From assembly GCA_964586815.1 (NCBI GenBank), contig CAZPIB010000037.1:1-8446 (forward strand): a stretch of DNA of 8,446 nucleotides. The letters run 5' to 3'. Position numbers and translations under genes: made by a program. Positions within the stretch are counted from its first letter, which is position 1, and each line of letters opens with the position of its first letter. Shown here in pieces: positions 1 through 7,720 of this stretch. The notes beneath the pieces were generated by a model, which worked only from the letters and a program-made list of their open reading frames with translations, was not told the DNA's origin and made no database searches. This DNA comes from CAWUJK01 sp964586815. Its GTDB lineage: Bacteria; Patescibacteriota; Gracilibacteria; BD1-5; UBA6164.

Positions 1-70
1 TACCGCTACAGGTTCTACCGCTACAGGTTCTACCGCTACAGGTTCTACCGCTACAGGTTCTACCGCTACA
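1..70 (+). repeat. Perfect 15-bp tandem repeat (about 4.7 copies visible)
   Basis: The unit TACCGCTACAGGTTC occurs four times at 1-60, followed by its first ten bases at 61-70. It encodes TATGS in frame, so copy-number changes lengthen or shorten the protein without a frameshift. The unit is 8/15 G+C, far richer than its surroundings, and uses GGT for Gly, whereas the genes nearby mostly use TGA. The array continues past the left edge, so its true length is unknown. Confidence 0.97.
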
Positions 71-691
71 TCTTGGAAAGACCTTAGACTTTGATGAGAT
101 GTTTTCACTTCTTGAACCTGATCTGGTAATGATATAAGATATAGACCATGAATGAATATGATAAGAGATATAAATGGAATGTATTTTACTTGAATAGATA
201 TTTGGGCTTCTTGGGTTAAATTTGAAAATATGTCTTGGGATAGTAGAAATAATAAAACAATTCAATGGATTTTTACAAGACCAGATATAATGAAGATTTG
301 AATTTGATCTAATCTAACAGATGAAGAATCTCAAAGTCAACATTGACAATGAGTAATTTTAATGCACTTTCATAATTCTGATTTATTCTGATTATTTTGA
401 AATAATTGAATAAGTTGACATACATGAAATCAACGTAATGAATCAAGTCTTTCTTGATGTACATCTAATATACTAAAATGAAAATTTACAAATAATTGAA
501 GAGCTTGAAGCTCAATATTTACTCTTTACTGTCTACCTTCTGCACATCCTTCTGATTGGGATAACATAGAAAGTATTATAACAACTTTTTCTGTTGTATG
601 AAATCATGGCGAAGATATACTTTTATTAAATCCTTTTATAATTCCTAGAAATGGATGATCACAAAGATTCATAGCTGTTAAAGTTAACTAA
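1..691 (+). CDS. 3' part of a probable surface protein with a Thr-Ala-Thr-Gly-Ser repeat stalk (5' end outside window)
   Basis: The frame enters at base 2 and runs open to TAA at 689-691 (229 residues visible), provided TGA is read as Gly; about twenty TGA codons lie in this frame. The first 23 residues are four copies of TATGS plus a partial one, a low-complexity stretch resembling the flexible stalk or linker of bacterial surface proteins. The remaining ~205 residues are rich in Gly, Ser, Asn, aromatic and Ile/Phe residues, with runs such as WASWVKFENMSW and ILMHFHNSDLF. That suggests a beta-rich, possibly binding, head domain. Only two Cys are present, and I see no membrane segment or sorting signal at the C-terminus. 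I recognise no family. The stop is 2 bp before the next ATG, so it may head an operon with the flavoprotein and peptidase genes. The reading frame is certain; the surface location is inference from composition. Confidence 0.8.
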
Positions 692-693
692 AA

Positions 694-1857
694 ATGATTT
701 ATGATTTTGTAATAATTTGAGCAGGAGCAGCAGGGTTATTTACTTGAATTAATCTACCAAAAGATTTTAATAAAATAATTCTTGAAAAAAATAAAAAACC
801 TTGAATAAAGGTTCTTTTATCAGGTTGAGAAAGAGCAAATATTTCAAATATTGAGATTAATGTTGAAAAAGATTATTTTACACAAAATAAAAAAGCATTA
901 ATATGAGTTTTTAAAAAATATAATCAATGGGATATTCAGAATTTTTTTTCTGAAAATTGAATAAGTATTATAGAAGAAGATAGATGAAGACTTATCTTAG
1001 AAAGTTGAGATTCTAGAGAATTACTTGATCTATTAATTAGAAAAGCAATAGAGAATAAGTGTAAAATAGAATGCAATTCTGATGTAAAAAAGATAAATAA
1101 AGTTTGAGAGATATTTTTTATAGAAACTGAGAATTGAAAAAAATATGAAGCAAAAAACGTTATAGTTTCTAGTTGATGAAAAAGCTTTTCTCAAGTTGGA
1201 ACTACTTGAGAATGATATAATTTTGCCAAAGATTTTTGATTAAATATAATTAGTCCAACTAGAGCTTTAGTTGGACTTTCTACAAAGAAAGATTTAAAAG
1301 AATTATCTGGAAGTAGTTTGAATTGTGAAATTATTTTAAAAGATAATAAAAAAGAAATTTATTTAGAGTTTTGACCACTTTTATTTACACACTTTTGAAT
1401 TAGTTGACCAATAGTTTTTAATACAGCAAATGCTCTTTGAGAATATTTAAGTAGTTTAAAAATAGAATCTGAAATTGAAAAAATAAAGTATATTCTAGAT
1501 AGTATAAAAGTAGAATTAAAAATTAATCTTGAAAATTCAACTAAAAAAATAAATAAATTTTTTGAAGAAGAATTAAAAAATGAAGAAATAATAGAATTTG
1601 GATTACAGGATTGGAGAAGTTGGAAAGAAGCAAAAGCAACAGGATGATGAATTGATTTAAATGAATTAGATAAAAATTTTATGGCAAAAAAAGTCCCATG
1701 ATTATATTTTATTTGAGAAGTAGTTGATATCACCTGAAAAACCTGAGGATTTAATCTCCAATGGGCTTGGAGTAGTGCATATGTTTGTGGGAAGAGCCTT
1801 AAAAAGATTAAAAATGTAATTAATACTACAAAAGAAATTTTAAAATTAAAAAAATAA
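694..1857 (+). CDS. BaiN/YhiN (HI0933)-family FAD-dependent flavoprotein
   Basis: This 387-residue protein matches the usual ~390-410 residue length of the HI0933/BaiN flavoproteins, often annotated as NAD(P)/FAD-dependent or aminoacetone oxidase-like oxidoreductases. The N-terminus MIYDFVIIGAGAAG carries the dinucleotide-binding GxGxxG loop (residues 9-14), whose first Gly is a TGA codon. SGGERANIS at 43-51 corresponds to the family's SGGGRCN motif, with Ala replacing the usual Cys. A second Gly-rich strand, VIVSSGGKSFSQVGTTGEGY, lies mid-protein. The C-terminus has GGGID (317-321) and GLYFIGEVVDITGKTGG (336-352) followed by FNLQWAWSS, which is the family signature closing the FAD site. The ATG at 694 puts the Rossmann strand exactly at the N-terminus, so the start is secure. 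The physiological substrate is not known; some homologues reduce bile-acid intermediates. It lies between genes 2 bp upstream and 1 bp downstream, suggesting co-transcription. The protein is predicted to be cytosolic. Confidence 0.93.
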
Positions 1858-1858
1858 A

Positions 1859-3700
1859 ATGAATACAAAAAAAATAATAAAATTACAAAATGAGATATTT
1901 TCTGAAGTTAAAAATCTTTGGGAGTTGAGTGAGAAGGGAAATAAATATAATTTAATTTTAGATAATTTTTTAGATGAATTAAATATGAAGCAAACTCCAG
2001 AAAATAGGTTTATTGCTTATTCTAGAATTTCAGAATTAAGAGTTAATCCTTTGGAATTATATTTGAAAAATATTGCAAAAGTTATTGACGAAAATAATAA
2101 AAATTCACATATAAAAATCCCAAATAAATTGAGTAATAATAGGATGGTAATGGATAAAGCTTATGATTATACCTCTAGAATATATATTGATTTACAAGAA
2201 AAATTTATTTATGAATTAGAAAAACAAAATATAGTTGATAGTTTTGAGTTAAAAATATTTAGATGAGTATTTAGTGTATGAAAAGCATTTAATAAATTTA
2301 TGGGAGTTTGGGAAAATGCTATAATAAATCAAAATGAAATTTTGGATAAAAAATTTGAATGAAATTCTGAAAAAGTAATGCAGTTTTTAAGAGAAAAGAA
2401 TCTGCTTGAACTTGATAAAAATTGAGAAGAAACTGATAGAAGTTATAGTATCTTAAAATCTTGAAAAATACTTTCTTATTTTGATGCTTTTTGACCACAA
2501 GTAAATCCTATTATTAATGCATTGCAAGATTTTATAGAAGATTTAGAAAAAGAAAATAATTTAGAAAAAGAAAATTATATTAATTATTTAAATTCTATTA
2601 AACAAGCTTTTGAAGAAAAAGATTGTACAAAATTATTATCTAAATGGCAAAAAGTTGATGAAAATTGGATGATTTTAAAAGGACCTTTACAAATTTGACA
2701 TCCTTTAGAATACTATGAAGATAAATATAGGAAGGCAGTTGCTCCAGAATGGGATTTAAGAATTTTAGATACTGAGTCTTTGGATTCAAAGGTAGATAAA
2801 AATATTAGTAAAATGTATGAAAATATTTTTAAAGAAGAGAATTTAAAAGAAAAATATTTAGAATCTTATAATTTTTCAAAAGGTAATTTTAATAGAGTAC
2901 AACTTTATATAAGTGAACCAGTTTTGTATTTTGGAAGTAAATTGAATTGACTTTTTTCAGCTCAAGTTGTTCCAAATAATGAGGTAGTTTCAGAAAAATT
3001 TTGAAAGAAAATTTTTGCTTTTCCAAAAATGGTTTTGAGTAGTCAGAAAAAAGCTCCATTAATGAGATTAACAAAAGAAATTTTAGATGAAAATTTATTA
3101 AAAAATTATTTAGAAATTTTAAAAAATGATAAATTGTATTTTGATATTTATGATATTGAAACAATAGGACATGAATTTGCTCATACTCTTTGGTTGACAA
3201 AAAATACTGAGCTAGAAATGAATAAAAAAACTGGAAATTTCAAAAATATTGAGGAATTTAAAGCAACTGCTTGAGGATTATGTAGTTATTTCTATTGAGA
3301 AAATATATGAAATGATTTCAATAAAAATTTAATAGTAATGCATTTAGTTAGATGTATATGACTTTTAAAATATAGAGAGGTAGCAGAAGTTTTACCTTAT
3401 TATAATGAAAGCTTAATTCATATTGATATAATGTTTGAAACTTGAATATTTGAAATAAAAAACAATAAAATTATTTTGAATTTTTCTAAAGAAAATTATA
3501 AAAAATTCAAAATTAATTATATAAAACATTATAAAAAATTAATTAATATTTATTTAGAAAAAAAAGATGCCTGAGAATTTTTATTTGATTATATAGAATA
3601 TGATGAAAATTGAAATAATTTACCCTCAAATAAAATTCTAAAAAACTTTACTGAATATTATTATGATTTGTATAAAAAAATAGGAAATAAATTATCTTAA
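1859..3700 (+). CDS. Putative HExxH zinc metallopeptidase, 613 residues
   Basis: The gene starts 1 bp after the flavoprotein stop and ends at the first of three in-frame TAA codons (3698-3706). Sixteen in-frame TGA codons read as Gly. Residues 438-442 are HEFAH, an HExxH zincin site in IETIGHEFAHTLW. EEFKATAGG follows at 465-473 and could supply the third, glutamate ligand of a gluzincin, 23 or 24 residues after the second His. That spacing is shorter than the ~53 residues of dipeptidyl peptidase III (M49), although the EExxAxxxGL-like context is reminiscent of it. Residues 280-294, GHPLEYYEDKYRKAV, stand out as a likely conserved block. The N-terminal ~250 residues look largely helical and charged. 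There is no signal peptide or membrane segment, so a cytosolic peptidase is likely. The substrate is unknown. A gene ending at the TGA at 2264-2266 is ruled out because the frame continues with the same character. Confidence is high for the gene and moderate for peptidase activity. Confidence 0.8.
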
Positions 3701-3708
3701 TAATAATC

Positions 3709-3745
3709 AAAAATAGCCTAATGTAAAGCTGTTTTTTTTGTTTTT
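3709..3745 (+). terminator. Weak intrinsic terminator after the metallopeptidase gene
   Basis: AAAAATAGC (3709-3717) can pair with GCTGTTTTT (3728-3736), with one G-U wobble, across a 10-base loop. The descending arm runs into T8 at 3732-3739, then G and five more T. Only a few G-C pairs stabilise the stem, so efficiency is uncertain, but it sits directly after the triple TAA where the operon should end. Confidence 0.5.
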
Positions 3746-3752
3746 ATAAAGA

Positions 3753-3758
3753 TATAAT
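3753..3758 (+). promoter_or_regulatory. Candidate -10 element for the propeller/lectin gene
   Basis: TATAAT lies 36 bp upstream of the ATG at 3795, just beyond the terminator T-tract. The only -35 candidate at normal spacing is TGTTTT near 3730, a weak match, so the call rests on the -10 and its position. Chance matches are common in DNA this AT-rich. Confidence 0.35.
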
Positions 3759-3794
3759 GATATTATTTCATATATAAATATAAAAAATTATTTT

Positions 3795-6700
3795 ATGAAA
3801 AAATTTATAGTAAAATTACTTTTATTTGTGTTAATTATACAAATTATTAATCCAATAAATTTCATTGGAGAGGTTTTTTCTACTTGAAATTCTTGGGATT
3901 TTATTAATACAACAGATTATAGTTTATCAACTACTAATAGTAATCATATAAGAATAGAAAATTCTTTAGTAAGATTACCTTATCATTTAGAACATTTATG
4001 ATCTATTAGTGATGCTTCTTTAGATTGAGCTAGAAGAGTAGTTATAAGATGAAATTATGCATTTATATCTGCTAATAGAGCAAATAAATTAGTGGTAGTA
4101 AATATATTAGATAAAACCAGTCCTTATATAGCTTTTATTTTATCAAATTGAGATCAGTGAATAAATTTAAATAGACCTATGTGAATGGCTTTTTCTTGAA
4201 ATTATCTATATTTGTCTTGAAGATCAAGTGATAATATTAGTATAATAAATATTTCAGATCCTACAAATTTAACTTATATTTGAGAAATAAGTGATAGTAG
4301 AAACTTCCAGCAGTTAAATTGAATTAATGATATTCAAATAGTTTGAAATTATATGTATGTTACTTCTTATGTAGATGATGCTTTTAATATATTCAATATT
4401 TCAAATCCAACTAATCCTAGTTTTTTAAAAGTTTTAAAAGATTCAACTAGATTAAATTGAGCAAATAGAGCAAGAATAGATTGAAATTATGCTTATGTAA
4501 CAAGTGATAGAAATGATTCTTTTGCTATTATTGATTTATCAAATAAAAATTCTCAAACTCAAAATATTTCTATAATTTGAGAAGTAAAAAATTGAGATAA
4601 TTGAGCTCTACTTGATTGAGCCAGAGCAGTTAGTTTTTTAGGTAATTTAGCTTATGTATCTTCAAATAGATCTGATTCTTTAACAATAATAGATATTTCT
4701 GATAAAAATAACCCTATTTATACTTGAAGTATAATTAATTGATGAGATGTAAAACTTAATGCACCAAGAGCTAATATTTTATATAATTGATTTAATTTTT
4801 CAGCCTCTAGAAGCTCAGATTCTATAAGTGTAATAGATGTGTCAAATTCAACTAATCCAATTCATGAGTCATATATTTGAAAAAGTATTAATATTTTACT
4901 TGATTGAGCTAATGATATAGTAAACTCTTGAAGTATAATTTATGTAGCATCAAATATAGATGATGCTCTCCAAATTTTAAAAGCAAAACATAGTAATAGT
5001 AGTCCTTATATTATCCCTAATACATGATATAATTATACATGAACAATTAATAGCTTTACTGAAACCTTATGATTGAATAATCAAGGTAGTATAACTTATC
5101 AAATATCTTATAATTGATGAAATAATTGGCATTGGTTTGATGGAGTAAATTGGCAATCAACTACTAATTGAGCAATTGAATCAAATGATGCTAATACTAT
5201 TAATTCTAATTTAACTTCTTTTAATAATTTAAATCAAAATAGAGATTGAATTTTTGTATTTAAAGCATTTTTAAATAGTGATTGAACACAAAAAGTAGAG
5301 CTAGATAAAGTTTCTATTACCATAGCTGAAATTAGTACAGATACATCTAATGCTATATTTCATTATGATGGACAAGATATAAATTGAGATTGAAATTATT
5401 CTAATGAACCAATTAATAATTCTAGTATTGAAATTTGGAATGATAAAAGAAACTTTTTTGATGCAACTCAATCAGTTTTAGATAGTCAGCCTATATATAA
5501 ATTAAATACTATTAATTCTCATCCTTCATTGTTTTTTGATTGAGTTAATGATTGGTTTGATATTCAAAATCAAGGAGATATTAACACTAGATCCCATTAT
5601 GATCTTAAGACTTTTTCAATGGTTATAAAAACAAGTGATGATGTTAATACTTTCCAAACTTTATATGAACAGTGATGATGATCAAGAGGTTACTCTATAC
5701 AAATAGGGTCAGGACATTTATATATGTGAGCTTGGAATAATAATGAATGGGATACATGACATCAATATAAATTTATAAATCTATGAAGTATTAATCCTAA
5801 TGAAGTATATAATATATTATTAGTTCAAAATTCAACATCTTGAACTAATACTTGAAATATAATAAAAGCATATATAGATTGAGTTTTAGCTTGAGTTTTA
5901 GATCATGTAGATATTCAAAGAGGTCATAGTTGAGATATAAATATTTGATATAATAATGATGTAAGAAAATATGATTGAACTTCTCCTTTAGAATGAAATC
6001 ATTTTAAATGAAATATTTGAGAGTTTATATCTTGGAATTATGCATTAAGTAGTAATGATATAAATAATTTAAATGAATATTTAAGAAAAAGATGGGATTT
6101 AGATAAGGTTGCTCCTATAATTTCTTCTTCTTCAATTTCTTCTTGAAGTATTTTACCAGGAGCTAATCATAATATATATTTTAACTATTTAGATAGTTCA
6201 GAATATTGAACTTGAGCTTGAATAGATAATTCTTCTTGAAATATTATTTTAGAAAAATGGAATTCTTGAAATTCTTCTTGGAGTGATTTTTCTAGCTTAA
6301 TTGGAAATTGAATTTTAACTCAAACTGGAGCAACATATTCTTTAAATAATTTAGATTTTGGTAAATATAAAATAACTTTTAATATTTCAGATATTAATGG
6401 TAATTTATCTAATAATCATATAACTACATTTTATATAGATAGACCAGAATTAATTATTTCAACTTGAAATATAAATATTTGAGAGCTAAATAATACCACT
6501 AATACTTTTAGTGATACAATCACAATAACGGTAAAAACTATTTGAGCCCCTTTTAGGGTTAAATTAAAGAAAAATCAGAATTTAACTCATTCAAGTAATT
6601 CTGATTTTATTCCATATTACAATTGAATAGTTTGAATGTGATATGATAAAAATAATGACATAAATTTATTTGATTTCAATAATGATATTATAATGCAAGA

Positions 6701-6836
6701 AGTACAAAATATAAATACTAATTGAAACTTAAATACTTATACTTACACATTAAAAATATGAGCAATTATTGAGTCACTTCAAGCCTGATGAAATTATAGT
6801 TGAAAAATAGATTTTGGGATTGAGTTTGATTATTAG
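3795..6836 (+). CDS. Secreted surface protein: seven LVIVD-type propeller blades plus ConA/LamG-like lectin domain
   Basis: The protein has 1013 residues with about 70 TGA against about 16 GGN glycine codons, and stops at TAG. Residues 1-29 form a signal peptide: MKK, a hydrophobic core LLLFVLIIQII, and likely cleavage near VFS. There is no lipobox Cys. Residues ~86-405 hold seven blades with the LVIVD pattern, for example GNYLYLSGRSSDNISIINIS, GNYMYVTSYVDDAFNIFNIS and GNLAYVSSNRSDSLTIIDIS, so a complete seven-bladed beta-propeller is expected. A ~110-residue linker with ISYNGGNNWHWFDGVNW follows. Residues ~523-768 resemble a concanavalin A/LamG-type jelly roll: HYDGQDI, LFFDGVNDWFDI, FSMVIKTSD, IKAYIDGVLAG and GNIGEFISWNYALS. 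From 769 onward there are two beta-sandwich-like regions ending GKIDFGIEFDY. I see no transmembrane anchor at the C-terminus. Adhesion or glycan binding on the cell surface is inferred. It is preceded by a terminator and its own possible promoter, so it is probably monocistronic. Confidence 0.9.
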
Positions 6837-6850
6837 AAAAATATCAAAAA

Positions 6851-6928
6851 ACAAGGGGCTAAAGACCCTTGTTGGTATTAATAATTTTGAATTTATATTT
6901 ATAATAACAAGGGTCTTTAGCCCCTTGT
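6851..6928. repeat. Nested inverted repeat between the lectin gene and the hydrolase gene
   Basis: The 22-base arm at 6851-6872 is the exact reverse complement of 6907-6928; T6873/A6906 extends the match to 23 bp, leaving a 32-base AT-rich loop. Each arm is itself a hairpin: ACAAGGG and CCCTTGT flank an 8-base centre (GCTAAAGA at 6858-6865, TCTTTAGC at 6914-6921). The region can therefore fold as one long stem or as two short ones. It lies 14 bp after the lectin gene stop and ends 14 bp before the hydrolase ATG, so it could act as terminator, attenuator or insulator. The best T-tract follows on the minus strand (TTTTTTGATATTTTT, reading leftward from 6851), though no minus-strand gene is visible. 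A mobile palindromic (REP/MITE-like) element is an alternative. Confidence 0.9.
6900..6905 (+). promoter_or_regulatory. Candidate -10 element inside the loop of the inverted repeat
   Basis: TATAAT sits in the loop just before the right arm. If used, transcription would start within that arm, and the hydrolase mRNA would begin with a partial or whole short hairpin. No -35 sequence at proper spacing is convincing (TTGGTA at 6872-6877 is too far away). Confidence 0.3.
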
Positions 6929-6942
6929 AAATAATATTTTTT

Positions 6943-7557
6943 ATGAAAAAACAAGTAGTTTTAGTAAAAGGATGAGAAGCAAAAGAAAATTATAAAGATT
7001 TTTATGATTTTTTAGAAAAACAAGAATTTACTCCAAATAAAGAAGTTAAAAAAAGATGGAATAGAAACCTTTGAGAATCTTTATGAGAAGATTATGAAGT
7101 TTTGGAAGTTCCAATTTCCCTAAAATATTTTGCTGATTACAAATCTTGGAAAATAATGTTTGAAAAAGTTTTTCCATTTTTGAAGTGAAAAGTTATTTTT
7201 GTGGGACATTCTATGTGAGGAATATTTTTGGCTAAATATTTTGAGGAAAATAATAAAAAATTAGTAGAAAAAGTTAAAAAATTAATTTTAATAGCTCCAC
7301 CATTTAAAGATTCAAAACAAGAAAAATTATGAAGTTTTAATTTTAAGAATAAAGAATTAAATAAACTGAATAAAATTTCAGAAAAAATAACTATTCTAGG
7401 TTCAACAGATGATTGTATAGTTCCATTTGAAGATTTTTTAGATTATAAAAAAGCTTTACCAAAAGCTAAATTTTTAGAGTTTGAAACTTATGGACATTTT
7501 TTAGGGGAAGAAGTGAGCGAGATTATTGAAGAAATAAAAGATACTAATAATTTATAG
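6943..7557 (+). CDS. RBBP9/YdeN-type alpha/beta serine hydrolase
   Basis: This 204-residue protein has the length and layout of the small RBBP9/YdeN serine hydrolases. Strand 1 is KQVVLVKGGE (residues 3-12), with Lys where many relatives have the His of HGG. YKSWKIMFEKVF corresponds to the family's Y-x-x-W-K-x-x-F-E segment. VIFVGHSMGG is the nucleophile elbow, with Ser90 as catalytic nucleophile and its fourth-position Gly encoded by TGA. ILGSTDDCIVPFED supplies the acid (Asp156 or, more likely, Asp157), and TYGHF supplies His185, completing the triad in the expected order. Six glycines are TGA and six are GGN. There is no signal peptide, so it is presumably cytosolic. Many relatives have unknown substrates, and esterase activity is a guess. 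The ATG is preceded by ATAATATTTTTT with no Shine-Dalgarno sequence, and an inverted repeat ends 14 bp upstream. The stop is TAG. Confidence 0.9.
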
Positions 7558-7580
7558 TAAAAATTATATTATAGTAAAAA
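7552..7580 (+). repeat. Two 12-bp direct copies of TTATAGTAAAAA, 17 bp apart
   Basis: Identical 12-mers occupy 7552-7563 and 7569-7580. The first overlaps the end and TAG stop of the hydrolase gene. In such AT-rich sequence this may be a small slippage duplication; no function is evident. Confidence 0.6.
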
Positions 7581-7656
7581 GATAGCAAGTAAAATACATA
7601 TTGTGATCTTAGTTAAATAATAAATTATCATATTATATAATTATTTGTAAAAATAA

Positions 7657-7668
7657 ATCATATATGAT
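7657..7668. promoter_or_regulatory. 12-bp perfect palindrome upstream of the repeat-protein gene
   Basis: ATCATATATGAT is a perfect palindrome 52 bp before the ATG at 7721, close to where a regulator could bind near the putative promoter. It is composed almost wholly of A/T, so chance is a real alternative. Confidence 0.3.
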
Positions 7669-7675
7669 ATATTAA

Positions 7676-7720
7676 ACTTAATATAATATTACACTTAATA
7701 TAGTATTAAACTTATTTTTT
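7676..7720 (+). promoter_or_regulatory. 17-bp-period direct repeats holding two -10-like elements before the repeat-protein gene
   Basis: ACTTAATATAATATTA (7676-7691) and ACTTAATATAGTATTA (7693-7708) differ at one base, and a third copy begins at 7710 (ACTTATTTTTT) and runs into the ATG. The first contains TATAAT (7682-7687), the second TATAGT (7699-7704). The first copy also holds the odd palindrome TAATAT-A-ATATTA. This may be a promoter with duplicated -10 boxes or a tandem operator. No -35 element is clear. Confidence 0.4.

Noticed and set aside
1..691. A degraded pseudogene full of stops
   Set aside because: All apparent internal stops are TGA; there is no TAA or TAG in frame before 689.
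1359..1868. A minus-strand gene opposite the flavoprotein
   Set aside because: It lies almost wholly antisense to the C-terminal half of a clearly identified flavoprotein, and its Phe/Ser/Ile-rich product is the mirror of Lys/Glu-rich codons on the other strand.
1859..2266. A separate 135-residue gene ending at TGA
   Set aside because: The TGA at 2264-2266 is a Gly codon here; the same frame continues uninterrupted to TAA at 3698.
2889..3200. A minus-strand gene opposite the metallopeptidase
   Set aside because: It is antisense to the HExxH region, is Leu/Phe/Lys low complexity, and has no recognisable motif.
6851..6928. Terminal inverted repeats of an insertion sequence
   Set aside because: Only 32 bp separate the arms, no transposase is present, and I see no convincing target-site duplication outside them. 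A non-autonomous palindromic element remains possible.
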